A stretch of 64,000 nt of DNA from Bacillus sp. FJAT-28004 (GCF_001280845.1 NZ_LGHP01000001.1:1450435-1514434); one strand, 5' to 3'; shown: positions 1 through 9,200, counted from the first letter of the stretch. Notes: generated by a model from the sequence alone, not told the origin. Program-made: numbers and translations.

Positions 1-435
1 AAAAGGAATATTGGTGAAAATGTAAATCAATACGAGCGTGATAATCGACCCCGTAAGCTTCAGCTCAACGAACAACGAAAAAAGCGGGATAGATATGAGC
101 AAGCCTGGGATGGAGATAGCGGATAAAAACATCATATTGACCACTTTTTTGCCGATGAATGTTACTCTGCCCAAAATATAAGCGGCAGGAGCAGCGAAGA
201 CTAGAACGCCAACGCAAGCTGATACGGTATAAATGACACTGTTCAGAAAGTATCGTCCCATCTTCTGGGTTTTGAATAGATCGATATAATTCGAAAAATG
301 GATACCACTTTCAAATAATGAATTTGTAAAAATACCTCTCGTTGTGCTCAGTGAAGCTAGTATGGCGAAACCGAACAATACAATTGTGAACAACAGCCAC
401 AAATAGAGCGGAACGTAGCGAATTTTATTGACCAT
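1..435 (-). CDS. Sugar ABC transporter permease, MalG-like (partial, runs off left edge)
   Basis: The reverse strand reads an open frame of 145 codons from ATG at 435 to the window edge, with no stop. The Shine-Dalgarno sequence is GAGGTG, 5 bases before ATG. The product starts MVNKIRYVPLYLWLLF and has one membrane segment near residues 8-27, an outer stretch, then further hydrophobic segments from about residue 65. This matches the start of MalG/UgpE-type (CUT1) inner permeases, which form a heterodimer with a MalF-type partner to import sugars. It lies 15 bases after the MalF-type gene at 451-1365, so the two are co-transcribed. The EAA loop that contacts the ATPase lies outside the window. 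Family call is inference from hydrophobic pattern and gene order, and is quite secure. Confidence 0.85.
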   Translation of the reverse strand, partial: MVNKIRYVPLYLWLLFTIVLFGFAILASLSTTRGIFTNSLFESGIHFSNYIDLFKTQKMGRYFLNSVIYTVSACVGVLVFAAPAAYILGRVTFIGKKVVNMMFLSAISIPGLLISIPLFSLFVELKLTGSIITLVLIYIFTNIPF

Positions 436-450
436 GCTAACACCTCATCT

Positions 451-1365
451 TTAATATTCAAGACGTTCTTTACGGAAGAACTGATTGATGATGGCGGATA
501 GGATTAGAATTGATATCGTAATACTAACGCCTACTGCCGCGCCTGCTCCTACATTAAAGGCATCCTGCGTATAAACCGAAGTGCCGTCACCAAACACTTT
601 GAGATACATGAAGTAGCCCGGCGTCATCGTAGCGACGCTTTCACTCGCACCGCCGAAGGTAGCGGACCAGACGAAGAAGTTAACGGCCGTTACGGTCCAT
701 AAAACGAGTGTCATACGGAATATGTCCTGAAGGAGCGGCAGTGTGATTTTGAAAAACTTATGCAAAGGATTAGCTCCTTCGAGTAAGGCGGCTTCGTAAT
801 AATCTCGTGGAATCCGGTCCATTCCGGCATTCAGAATAAGCATGAAGTAGCCGATGGAACCAAAGCAGTACGCGAGCAGCATCGAGAGGAACAAATAGCT
901 GTCGCTCGTCCACTGAATATCGGCAAGCATATCCAGTCCGAGGAAACGGAACAGCTTCGTTAAGAAGCCATAGCTTGAATTAAAAATATAATGAATCCAG
1001 ATGACGGATAGTACGACAGCGGAAACGGTATTAGGCAAATAAACGAGTGATCGCCAGAACGTTTTACCGCGGACACCAGATGACAGAATAGCAGCAAATA
1101 GGAAGGCGGAACAGATCGTAATGATGCCGCCAAACAGCCATATCTTCAAAACATTCCATGCGGAGTCCATAAAATAACTGTTGCGAAACAGCTCTGTATA
1201 ATTTTCGAATCCGATAAAAGACCACTCCGACATTTTGCTCGATATGGACGGCAATGAATAGAAACTCATCAGCAAAGCTCTTAGCGTTGGATATAGAAAG
1301 ACAGCGAGATAGATGAGTACCGCCGGCAAAAGGAAAAGGGCAATAATCGGTTTTTTAATTTGCAT
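451..1365 (-). CDS. Sugar ABC transporter permease, MalF/UgpA-like
   Basis: 304 residues with six predicted membrane segments; the first is at about residues 8-28 (PIIALFLLPAVLIYLAVFLY). A cytoplasmic EAA-type loop near residues 192-212 (EAALLEGANPLHKFFKITLP) is the ATPase contact site of CUT1 permeases. Start ATG at 1365 follows GGGAGG. It sits between the binding-protein gene upstream and the second permease downstream, the standard CUT1 order. No ATPase gene is present, so it most likely uses a shared MsmX-type ATPase encoded elsewhere. The substrate cannot be read from the sequence; an oligosaccharide is the likely class. Confidence 0.93.
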   Translation of the reverse strand: MQIKKPIIALFLLPAVLIYLAVFLYPTLRALLMSFYSLPSISSKMSEWSFIGFENYTELFRNSYFMDSAWNVLKIWLFGGIITICSAFLFAAILSSGVRGKTFWRSLVYLPNTVSAVVLSVIWIHYIFNSSYGFLTKLFRFLGLDMLADIQWTSDSYLFLSMLLAYCFGSIGYFMLILNAGMDRIPRDYYEAALLEGANPLHKFFKITLPLLQDIFRMTLVLWTVTAVNFFVWSATFGGASESVATMTPGYFMYLKVFGDGTSVYTQDAFNVGAGAAVGVSITISILILSAIINQFFRKERLEY

Positions 1366-1408
1366 GTAAATTTCCCTCCCGGATACGATTAATAATCCGT
1401 TATAACGT

Positions 1409-1443
1409 CATTGTGCAGCAATCCGAAGGATCGCTGCACAATG
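1409..1443 (-). other. Hairpin between binding-protein and permease genes
   Basis: Perfect 11-base arms (CATTGTGCAGC at 1409-1419 and GCTGCACAATG at 1433-1443) enclose, after one A/C mismatch, a further ATCC/GGAT pairing with a three-base loop. It lies between the stop of the binding-protein gene and the first permease. No T-run follows on the transcribed strand, so it looks like an mRNA-protecting or partial attenuation structure rather than a full terminator. Similar hairpins follow the binding-protein genes at 36583-36626 and 52845-52886. Confidence 0.7.
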
Positions 1444-1463
1444 ATCGAAGTATTTAATTATCG

Positions 1464-2858
1464 TTATTTCGTGCCATAAAACTTTTTAGCTTCTGCACTC
1501 ATTTTGTTGACATAATCATCAGCTGTTAATTTACCTGCGGCAAGCTCCATAAATACAGGTACGATTACACCTTTGGAGAAGTCGGCGGAATTGTTAATTC
1601 CGTAGCCCCAAGGCGCATTGACCTTAGCGTTGTTAATCGCCGTTTCAGCTTCAGCGAGTGCAGCAGGCCATTCTGTATTTATAGAAACAGGAATAGCTTG
1701 CGCTTGTTTCACCATTTCAGCTTGTGTTTTTTGGCTTACTAGATACTTAACCAATTCGATTGCCGCTTCTTTATTGCTGCTGTTCTTATTGAGCATTAGA
1801 GCTTGTGCGCCAAATGTCAGCTCATTCTGGCCTTTGCCGTTGCCGTTAGGCACGGTAGGGAATTGGAAGGAGCCCCATTTGAAATCTGGTCCTGCTGTTG
1901 CAGAGACTTCATTCGGAAGCCAAGTACCATTCAGATAAGCTGCGGATTGGCCGAAAACGAGATCCTGTTGAGCTGCTGGATATTTACTGCCCGCAAGTTT
2001 AGCAGAGAAGTAACCCTTCTCTTTCATCGTGACCATATCTTTGGCGAATTGAAGTATGATAGGATCTTTCCACATCTCACCTGTCTTGTCATTCACGAGC
2101 GTGTCTACCCATTCGTTGCCCATTGCGCTGCTGAGGTATCCACCGATGAACAAATCACGGTAAGCATCGTCGAATGTAATTGGAGCAACGCCGGATTTCT
2201 TAATCAACTCGCAATATTCCATAAACTGCTCCCAAGAGCTAGGAGGAGTAGTGATTCCCGCTTTCTCAAACACTTCTTTGTTATAGAAAAACAGTACAGC
2301 GAACGGCTGCTGCGGAATCGCATAGTGGCCTTCTTCAAGTCCAGCTTTTACAGACAATGACTTTGTCCAATCCATCAAGCTTGGCATAAGTGAATCTTGT
2401 AATGTTTTTCCTTCCATACCTACAGCCGGTGTACCCAAATATTCGTCAATCTTCAGCAGATGATCCTTCACTATCGCCATCGTAACGGAGGGATCATCCT
2501 CGAATATATCGATTTGTTCACCGCCGTCGAGTGCTGGTTTAATCAGCTTTCTAATATCCCGTCCAGTAAATTTGAGATCGACGGTTACTTTCGGATTAGC
2601 AGCTTTAAATTCATCAACCGTTGCTTTAATAACTTTCGCTTGAGGTTCTGTGTCGCTCCACATAGACCAAAAGACGACCTTGCCCTCAAGGCTCGCAGCA
2701 TCAGGACTTGGCTCCGCAGCTGAAGTTGGCTCAGTTGTTGATGCAGGAGCGGGAGATTCAGTTACCTCCGGGTTGTTGCTCTTCGAGTTCGAGCACCCGA
2801 TGGCTAATAAGATCATCATTCCTGTTAATAAAATGGTCAATATTTTGTTCCTTTTCAT
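1464..2858 (-). CDS. Extracellular sugar-binding lipoprotein of an ABC importer
   Basis: 464 residues. The signal peptide (residues 1-21) ends in a lipobox, LAIGC, with Cys22 as the lipidation site. It is followed by a Ser/Pro/Thr-rich linker to about residue 55, then a family 1 solute-binding fold. Typical features are the early strand GKVVFWSMWSDTEP and the FNGTWLPNEV-like ligand-lobe region. It would capture a sugar at the outer membrane face and hand it to the two permeases downstream. Start ATG at 2858 follows GGAGGAGT. The divergent YesM-type kinase gene at 3122 suggests that the kinase set controls this operon. The substrate is unknown. Confidence 0.93.
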   Translation of the reverse strand: MKRNKILTILLTGMMILLAIGCSNSKSNNPEVTESPAPASTTEPTSAAEPSPDAASLEGKVVFWSMWSDTEPQAKVIKATVDEFKAANPKVTVDLKFTGRDIRKLIKPALDGGEQIDIFEDDPSVTMAIVKDHLLKIDEYLGTPAVGMEGKTLQDSLMPSLMDWTKSLSVKAGLEEGHYAIPQQPFAVLFFYNKEVFEKAGITTPPSSWEQFMEYCELIKKSGVAPITFDDAYRDLFIGGYLSSAMGNEWVDTLVNDKTGEMWKDPIILQFAKDMVTMKEKGYFSAKLAGSKYPAAQQDLVFGQSAAYLNGTWLPNEVSATAGPDFKWGSFQFPTVPNGNGKGQNELTFGAQALMLNKNSSNKEAAIELVKYLVSQKTQAEMVKQAQAIPVSINTEWPAALAEAETAINNAKVNAPWGYGINNSADFSKGVIVPVFMELAAGKLTADDYVNKMSAEAKKFYGTK

Positions 2859-2969
2859 TGTTGACTCCTCCTTTTTTTTGGTAAGTATACCGCTGCGAAT
2901 GCAGCCGGGTACATGACCATTTTTGAACTGAATCCGTCATATTTTGTACTCATTTTACGTTTGACGAGG

Positions 2970-3095
2970 ATGAGTGGGAAAACGGTTACAGAAATCACTG
3001 AGAGGGTGAATGACTTTATTAATAGAAGGGAAGTGTCAATTGACAAAATGAATATTGACAGCGATGAGCTTAAGGTGGTTATATACGAGGAGTAA
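2970..3095 (+). CDS. Possible small protein, unknown function
   Basis: A 41-codon frame (start MSGKTVTEITERVNDF, end ELKVVIYEE) lies just before the YesM-type kinase gene, in the divergent intergenic region. The composition, with an amphipathic first half and a strand-like acidic end, looks protein-like. However, there is no well-placed Shine-Dalgarno site (GACGAGG touches the ATG), and the region must also hold two divergent promoters. An in-frame ATG at 2913 would give 60 residues. I do not recognise the family. It may be chance. Confidence 0.22.
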   Translation: MSGKTVTEITERVNDFINRREVSIDKMNIDSDELKVVIYEE

Positions 3096-3121
3096 GGTTA
3101 ACATCTATTCAAGGAGCTACT

Positions 3122-4903
3122 ATGCAAAAAAACATGCGCATGTCTACTATATTAAAACTATTTTTTATATCCGTTGTCATCGTACCGGTCTTATTGATAT
3201 GCTCCGTTATTTTGAACATTTATGAACGGGATATTCTCGAACAAAACACAGGGCGCTCGCTACAAATATCGAAAGCGCTTTCATATTCAGTCAGTCAGGA
3301 AATCAACCGGATGTCAGGTCTGTTTGCTTCGATTGGTGTAGATCAGGATGTCATTTTTACCATATTTGATATTAACCATTCGAGCGGTATCGAGAAGCAA
3401 AAAGCTACCAATAAGCTGAAAATTATGATCGAGAAGTACACCGCATCCGTCTCAGGGCGTGTACTTTCTGTTAACTTTTTTTTTGATAACGGAAAATCTT
3501 ATTCCTATTTGAAAAACATGATGATGGAGGATTCCGTTGTCCGCGAGCAAGAATGGTACCGTGACACCATTAGCAAGCCTGACGTCATACGGTTTCAAGG
3601 GATGCTTCCCAATGCTCTTTATGGTAATTACAATCCTTATATGATGGCTGCTGCACTCTCTCCAAGCACGACTAATCGGATGTCAAAAATGGAGTTGATC
3701 CTGTTTACTTTTGAAAGCGGTACTTTTGATCATATTTTGCAATCACGCGATAATTCGGAATCTGTACTGCACATTGTAAGCAATAAAGGTCAAATTATCG
3801 CTTCGAATACGGTTATTGATAGAGGTAGTTCGATCGTTAACAGTTGGTCGAGTGAAATAAGCCGCGGGGTAGAAGGTTCCTTCGTGGATGATTCTGAGGA
3901 CAACAAGAAATTAATAACGTATGCAAAAGTAGACAATACAGACTGGTATATTGTTCAAATTATACCGTTTGCAGATTTGCTCGCAAATTACCGAAATGTA
4001 AATTCATTTGTGTGGTTTCTCGCGATTTTGATCATTTTAGCGTTTGTGCTCGTTTCCTTTTATTTTGTTTCCAATGTGACGAAGCCTATCCGCGTACTGC
4101 TCCACCAAATGGTCCGTGTAACGGGTGGGGATTTAAATGCGAGATTTACAGGCTCTGGCAGCTTGGAAATGGTGAGGCTGGGCCATTCCTTTAATCTCAT
4201 GACCGAACAAGTTCGTGAGTTAATTAGTCAGCATGAGAAACAGGAGGTGGAGAAGCGCAAAGCTGAATTTGCGGCGCTGCAATCCCAAATCAATCCTCAT
4301 TTTCTAATTAACACTTTAAACGCAATTAAGTTTATGGCATTAATAAGTAAAGCGGACAATATCCGCAACATGACTCATTCGCTCACACAACTATTAGCAT
4401 CTTCTTTTAATCGCGGCGGGCTTCTAACTACGATAGCGGATGAGGTCGACCATTTGAAGCATTATTTATATATTATGGAGATTCGCTTCGGCAGGCCAAT
4501 TCAAATGGAATGGAACATCGATCAAGAGATTACGGGACATTATTTGTTAAAGCTGCTGCTTCAGCCTATTTTGGAAAATAGTGTCATTCATGGTTTAAAG
4601 GATATTGATTACCCCGGAATCATCAGAATCTCAATCGTAAAGGATGATAAAAATTTGCTCATTACAATTGCAGACAATGGGATGGGAATGCCGTCAGATG
4701 TAATCGATCAGCTTGAAGACAAAACGGCTTCCTATACGTTTAGCGGAATGGGTAATCGAAATGTACATAGACGGATACAATTGCATTATGGCTTGCAGTA
4801 TGGCTTGCAATATGAGTCTAATTTGCCGAAAGGAACAAAGGTGAGCATTCGATTGCCGTTGATTAATGAGCCGGATGAGGAACTGGCTAATTTTTCAGCA
4901 TAA
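3122..4903 (+). CDS. YesM-type sensor histidine kinase
   Basis: 593 residues. Membrane segments lie at about 9-30 and 296-317, flanking an extracellular sensing domain of about 265 residues. A HAMP region (about 318-370) follows, then a His_kinase domain of the LytS/YesM class with QSQINPHFLINTLNAI, where His393 is the likely phosphorylation site, and an ATPase domain with ENSVIHG and DNGMGMP near residues 486 and 518. It should autophosphorylate in response to an outside signal and pass phosphate to the YesN-type regulator at 6375-8069. A solute-binding-like gene lies between the two. Start ATG follows AAGGAG. Confidence 0.93.
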   Translation: MQKNMRMSTILKLFFISVVIVPVLLICSVILNIYERDILEQNTGRSLQISKALSYSVSQEINRMSGLFASIGVDQDVIFTIFDINHSSGIEKQKATNKLKIMIEKYTASVSGRVLSVNFFFDNGKSYSYLKNMMMEDSVVREQEWYRDTISKPDVIRFQGMLPNALYGNYNPYMMAAALSPSTTNRMSKMELILFTFESGTFDHILQSRDNSESVLHIVSNKGQIIASNTVIDRGSSIVNSWSSEISRGVEGSFVDDSEDNKKLITYAKVDNTDWYIVQIIPFADLLANYRNVNSFVWFLAILIILAFVLVSFYFVSNVTKPIRVLLHQMVRVTGGDLNARFTGSGSLEMVRLGHSFNLMTEQVRELISQHEKQEVEKRKAEFAALQSQINPHFLINTLNAIKFMALISKADNIRNMTHSLTQLLASSFNRGGLLTTIADEVDHLKHYLYIMEIRFGRPIQMEWNIDQEITGHYLLKLLLQPILENSVIHGLKDIDYPGIIRISIVKDDKNLLITIADNGMGMPSDVIDQLEDKTASYTFSGMGNRNVHRRIQLHYGLQYGLQYESNLPKGTKVSIRLPLINEPDEELANFSA

Positions 4904-4952
4904 ATGATCATGTTTGAACTAAAAATGTCATCTTTTCTAACCATAAACTCTG

Positions 4953-4986
4953 TATAATAAATTTCATATACTTGAAAGCGTAAACA
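4953..4986 (+). promoter_or_regulatory. Candidate promoter with overlapping cre-like (CcpA) site
   Basis: A perfect TATAAT is at 4953-4958, without a clear -35 box. It is followed at 4973-4986 by TGAAAGCGTAAACA, which matches the CcpA consensus TGWAANCGNTNWCA at all but one fixed position. A cre just downstream of -10 normally blocks transcription when preferred sugars are present. It lies 35 bases before the binding-protein gene at 5021. Confidence 0.5.
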
Positions 4987-5020
4987 TTTACGGCTTCGGG
5001 TTCTGCTGGGAGAAGTGTAA

Positions 5021-6346
5021 ATGAAATTTAACAAAAGCATCGTTTCTGTCATAGTCGTTACTTTGATATCCGTTGGTTTGCTTGCGGGATGGATCGGTAT
5101 GTTTAAGGCTGAAACCCATCATACGATTTATTCTTTAGTTGCCAATACGCCGAAGAAACAAACCTCCAATCATAATCAACCAGTAAAAATGAAATTCGGG
5201 ATATGGGAATCGAAGACAGATATCGAATTTTGGACGGAGAAGGTGAAACAATATTCGGTTCTCAAACCTAATGTAACGGTGGAAGTAGAGACGATTCCGG
5301 ATAATAGCGGTCAATATTTGAAGGTGCGTCTAACGGCAAATGATTTGCCTGATTTGTTTTATTTAAAACCGGGTCATTTGCCCATTTACAAAAATTCATT
5401 GCTTTCTCTTAATCAATTGCAAGCAACGAGCAGAAATAAGTATCCTGCTGAAATAGAAGGTGAAACACTCGGCTTACCGCTTATATCCTTCTCAGAATAC
5501 GTGTATTATCGTCCGAGTATTTTTGAAGAGGTCGGCGTTAGTGTCCCGCAAACTTTAGGCGAGTTTATGGATGTGCTGAATAAAATCAAATTACACGGCA
5601 AATATATTCCGCTTGCTATCGGCGGCAAAGATGATTGGACTTTTTATCCATTTATTGAATTTGGTCCGCCAATTCTAGCAAAAGACGAGAAATATTTAGC
5701 GAACATTTCGAATGAAATGACGCCATTCGGCGAAGGCTCAGCCTTTGGTAAAGCTGCGAACATGCTCGAGACGATCGCGGAAAATAAATTAGCCGGTCCT
5801 AACGCGCTCGAAATCGGATTTGATCAGGCGAAGCAATTGTTTCAGTCCGGAGAAGCGGCAATGATTGCACTCGGACAATGGTATTATTCTGACCATGTGG
5901 AAAAGGTGAGCAACGATGAGGATATAGGCGCATTTGCTTTGCCTTGGAGGGAGACGACCAAAGAACCGCTGCTGTCTGTGACGATGCCGGATCAGTATAT
6001 GGCGATCAGTAAAAACTCCAAAAACAAAGAAGAAGCGATAGCTTTTCTTGAATGGGTGTTCAGCCCTGAGGTTTATCAGTCTTTTATTAATAATTCACAA
6101 AGCTCATCGACGTTGACGGATGTTAATTCTGTATTGCCTTTCTTTAATGAAGCAAACAAAGAACATCCATTTGAACCTTTTATGTATTACGCATTAGATG
6201 AGAAATTTGTACAAGTGAAAAATGCAGCGCAATATGACGAGAAAAAGCTGGCGCAAGAAATCTATGCAGGTGAGTCAGTAGCCAGTATACAGAATAAAAT
6301 GAATGAGAACTGGAGTAGAGCGGTGCAATATGTTCAAAATAAATAA
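5021..6346 (+). CDS. Solute-binding-like protein without lipobox, paired with YesM/YesN
   Basis: 441 residues. A hydrophobic N-terminal segment (about 7-28) has no cysteine after it, so it is a signal anchor or a non-lipid signal peptide, unlike the other binding proteins here. The rest is a family 1 solute-binding fold: KMKFGIWESKTDIEFW near residue 54, DLPDLFYLKPG near 109, and a late VTMPDQYMAISKNSKNKEEA region. It sits between the YesM kinase and YesN regulator genes on the same strand, with no permease beside it. I infer a sensing role, presenting bound sugar to the kinase, rather than bulk transport. It could still serve the divergent importer at 1-2858. Confidence 0.85.
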   Translation: MKFNKSIVSVIVVTLISVGLLAGWIGMFKAETHHTIYSLVANTPKKQTSNHNQPVKMKFGIWESKTDIEFWTEKVKQYSVLKPNVTVEVETIPDNSGQYLKVRLTANDLPDLFYLKPGHLPIYKNSLLSLNQLQATSRNKYPAEIEGETLGLPLISFSEYVYYRPSIFEEVGVSVPQTLGEFMDVLNKIKLHGKYIPLAIGGKDDWTFYPFIEFGPPILAKDEKYLANISNEMTPFGEGSAFGKAANMLETIAENKLAGPNALEIGFDQAKQLFQSGEAAMIALGQWYYSDHVEKVSNDEDIGAFALPWRETTKEPLLSVTMPDQYMAISKNSKNKEEAIAFLEWVFSPEVYQSFINNSQSSSTLTDVNSVLPFFNEANKEHPFEPFMYYALDEKFVQVKNAAQYDEKKLAQEIYAGESVASIQNKMNENWSRAVQYVQNK

Positions 6347-6374
6347 GGCCTATTAGTGTGTAAGGGGGAGTAAG

Positions 6375-8069
6375 ATGCCGAAATACCAAGCCTTTATCGT
6401 GGATGACGAGCCTTTAGCCAGATTAGCGCTTCGGGAATATATCGCATTAACTTCAACAGATATCGAAATTGCGGGAGAAGCTGGCGATGGAGAAGAAGCA
6501 TTAAACCTTTTGAGGGAACGACAGGATATCGACATCATTTTTGCAGATATAAAAATGCCGCGCATGAATGGTGTGGAGCTTCTTGCAGCATTAAGAGACG
6601 TTTCGTTCGAGAGTCCGCCGCTTATCGTTATGCTTAGCGCATATGGCGATTACGGCTATGTGAGAGACTCGTTTGTACTCGGGGCATTTGATTACATGCT
6701 AAAGGCGAAGTTGGATGAACAATATATTGCACCAGTTCTGAATAAGACGGTGGAGGAGTTGAATAAGCGAAGGCGCAGCAAAGCTGCAGATTCCGTTTAT
6801 TCCGGCTCAGCCGCCAAGGATGAAGATGAAATCGTCTGTTCCATGCTGCATCAGCTTTCTGTGTCAGATGGATTGAATCTTTCCCACTCTGATCAAAATG
6901 AAGAGTTGAAAATGGGCTTGGATATTGTAAGGAAACATCTAGGCGAGAAAAACCAGAAGGTAGCTCTAATTAGACTATCTCATGTGATTCACTTCGAACA
7001 TACTAAGCAAATCATTATGCAAACCATAAGAACAGTAACGAATACGGATAGAAATGAAGGGATATGCCGAGTTTGTCGTCATGATGAACGGAACTATATT
7101 TTGTATTTCACCTTTCCCGAGCAGTGCAGTGCGATGGCTATTCGAAGTTTGACCCAAACCGTCCTAACGGATGTGAAAATAAGGCTGCGACAGTTTTTAA
7201 ATCTAAATTTATCTATCGGTATCAGTGACTCTGCCAATGGAGTTATGCAGTGGAACCGATTGTTCCGTCAGGCAGAACGGCTTTCCCTTCTTAGTTACTA
7301 TCAAGGTTATGATCACTTGATATATCCTGAAGCCGAACGATCAGTTGGCGCAGAGAAGGACAATTGGAAAGAAGCATGGACGCCATTCAAGTCGGAGTTG
7401 CTGCAAGCGTTAAAAGATGCGGACCAAATGAGATGGAAACAATCGATACAGCACGGATTTAAGCTGCTGCTTGAATACTTTCCGTCATCGCCTGAGTCTA
7501 TCAAAAAAGCACTCAGCGACTTGATCTGGGAAGCTGGAACGCTGATGCATGAGAGAGGAATGTCGTGGGATAAGCTCCACGAAAGATTTCCTCAACCCGT
7601 TGAGCATGTCCGGAACATGGAGACGTGGGATGAGACAACGGAATGGATGCATTTATTTCTAGATGCTTTGCATGAAAAGCTGCATCCAAAATCCGAAAAG
7701 ACAGCAACTTGGCTCAGCCCTGTTGTAGCTAAAGCCAAAGCGATCTTGGATAATCACTTTAATGAGGATTTGCATTTATCAACCATTTGCACAATGGTTG
7801 GGGTAAGTGACAGTTATCTTAGCAAGCAATTTGCGAAAGAAATTGGTATTAATTTCATCAACTATTTGACCAATTTAAGAATCGAAAAAGCGAAAGAAGG
7901 TTTGGAGAACGGGTTGAAAATTTATGATGTAGCTGAGAGCGTTGGGTACGTCAATCCCGAGCATTTCAGCCGAATTTTCAAGAAGGTAACGGGGCTTAGT
8001 CCTGTAAGTTATCGTAAAAAATGTGAAAAACGGCCCATGACGGCTTCCTACTATTTAAATCATTCTTAA
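6375..8069 (+). CDS. YesN-type response regulator with AraC DNA-binding domain
   Basis: 564 residues. The receiver domain is at about 1-125, with the acidic pair Asp10/Asp11 and phosphorylation site Asp58 in FADIKMP. A long middle region of about 320 residues follows, then an AraC/XylS double helix-turn-helix at about 455-555, including VGVSDSYLSKQFAKEIG and the second-helix signature VGYVNPEHFSRIFKK. The switch lysine lies in MLKAK rather than the more common LLKP. It is expected to activate sugar-uptake genes, probably the divergent importer, when phosphorylated by the kinase at 3122. The start ATG follows AAGGGGGAG, 29 bases after the previous gene. Confidence 0.94.
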   Translation: MPKYQAFIVDDEPLARLALREYIALTSTDIEIAGEAGDGEEALNLLRERQDIDIIFADIKMPRMNGVELLAALRDVSFESPPLIVMLSAYGDYGYVRDSFVLGAFDYMLKAKLDEQYIAPVLNKTVEELNKRRRSKAADSVYSGSAAKDEDEIVCSMLHQLSVSDGLNLSHSDQNEELKMGLDIVRKHLGEKNQKVALIRLSHVIHFEHTKQIIMQTIRTVTNTDRNEGICRVCRHDERNYILYFTFPEQCSAMAIRSLTQTVLTDVKIRLRQFLNLNLSIGISDSANGVMQWNRLFRQAERLSLLSYYQGYDHLIYPEAERSVGAEKDNWKEAWTPFKSELLQALKDADQMRWKQSIQHGFKLLLEYFPSSPESIKKALSDLIWEAGTLMHERGMSWDKLHERFPQPVEHVRNMETWDETTEWMHLFLDALHEKLHPKSEKTATWLSPVVAKAKAILDNHFNEDLHLSTICTMVGVSDSYLSKQFAKEIGINFINYLTNLRIEKAKEGLENGLKIYDVAESVGYVNPEHFSRIFKKVTGLSPVSYRKKCEKRPMTASYYLNHS

Positions 8070-8074
8070 ATGCC

Positions 8075-8128
8075 AAGGGGTTGTTCTTCAAGTAGGTTTA
8101 TCTACTTGAGGAACAACCCCTTATTTTG
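8075..8128 (+). terminator. Strong rho-independent terminator
   Basis: Arms of 21 bases (8075-8095 and 8102-8122) pair with one G/T wobble and a six-base loop, followed by ATTTTG. It closes the YesM/binding protein/YesN operon and separates it from the convergent SDR gene. Confidence 0.85.
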
Positions 8129-8171
8129 CTAGAAAGTAAGTCGCATGAGGAATGGAGTAGGCTCTTAAGCA

Positions 8172-9071
8172 TTAAGTCTCTGTCATGATTCCTCCATTGA
8201 CATGCAATACCTGACCTGTAACGTATGACGAATCTTCAGAAGCTAAATAAATGTAGGTTGGAGCGAGTTCGAACGGTTGACCTGCTCGTTTCATTGGCGT
8301 ATTTGAGCCAAATGTTTTTACATATTCAGCTGGATAGCTGGAGACGGTCAGAGGTGTCCATATCGGACCCGGTGCCACAGCGTTAACGCGTATTCCACAA
8401 TCTACTAATTGCAGCGATAAGGAACGGGTAAAGGAAACGACCGCTCCTTTGGTTGATGAATAATCGACCAGAAGCGGGGCTCCTGCATAGGCGGTAACGG
8501 ATGCTGTGCTAATGATGGTGCTGCCGTGACAAAGATAAGGAAGCGCGGCTTTAGTCAAATAGAAATGAGGAAAAATATTGGTCCGATAAGTATCTTCCAG
8601 CTGTTCATTAGTGATGTCCATGATGTTCGTCTGAGGAAACTGGACACCTTGGTTAAGCACCAAACAATTGATTTTTCCATAATGATCCAGTGTTCTTCGG
8701 ACGATTTCAGAGGAGAACTCCGGCCTACGAAGATCACCTTCGATCAACAGACAACGACGTCCGTATTGCTCCACCATTTGCTGAGTGTCAATCGCATCTT
8801 GGCGTTCGTATAAATAAGCGATTGCCACATCAGCACCTTCTTTGGCGAAGCCAATGGCGACGGCACGGCCAATACCGCTGTCTCCTCCTGTAATGATAGC
8901 TATTTTACCGGACAGCTTCCCACTTCCTTTATATGCGGGGTTGTCAGATATCGGAAGCGGGAACATTTTGTATTCGAGGCCAGGCTGCCTTTCTTGATGC
9001 TGGGGCGGAAATGTAATGGGTTCTTGCTTACACTTTGTTTCCTGTCCGTAATAAGGATAGTGCGGAATCAT
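8172..9071 (-). CDS. SDR-family oxidoreductase (YdaD/YhdF-like, general stress type)
   Basis: 299 residues. The N-terminal extension (about 1-40, MIPHYPYYGQETKCKQEPIT onward) is typical of the Bacillus YdaD/YhdF group. The Rossmann fold follows with the cofactor motif TGGDSGIGRAVA (near residues 61-72), the LNQGVQ strand, the catalytic Ser and Tyr-x-x-x-Lys (YSSTKGA), and the substrate-loop motif PGPIWTPL. It should be an NAD(P)-dependent dehydrogenase or reductase of unknown substrate. I chose ATG at 9071 because GGAGGA is 7 bases upstream; the longer frame begins inside that ribosome site. It is transcribed alone. Confidence 0.92.
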   Translation of the reverse strand: MIPHYPYYGQETKCKQEPITFPPQHQERQPGLEYKMFPLPISDNPAYKGSGKLSGKIAIITGGDSGIGRAVAIGFAKEGADVAIAYLYERQDAIDTQQMVEQYGRRCLLIEGDLRRPEFSSEIVRRTLDHYGKINCLVLNQGVQFPQTNIMDITNEQLEDTYRTNIFPHFYLTKAALPYLCHGSTIISTASVTAYAGAPLLVDYSSTKGAVVSFTRSLSLQLVDCGIRVNAVAPGPIWTPLTVSSYPAEYVKTFGSNTPMKRAGQPFELAPTYIYLASEDSSYVTGQVLHVNGGIMTET

Positions 9072-9200
9072 CGAAGTTTCCTCCATTTGAGTTCAATGCA
9101 ATAGGATATTCACCCAATGAATGAAACGGAACTCTCGACTTGCAGTCTTGCAGTATGAAGGAAGCAAAGAAATCATTCTTAATGCAGCCGCTAGCGGGTT

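Noticed and set aside
1803..2360. Plus-strand open frame of 185 codons opposite the first binding-protein gene
   Set aside because: Antisense to a full lipoprotein gene with lipobox and ribosome site; no domain seen.
2889..2907. GCTGC/GCAGC hairpin in the leader of the first binding-protein gene
   Set aside because: Short, with no alternative structure or T-run to suggest a riboswitch or attenuator.
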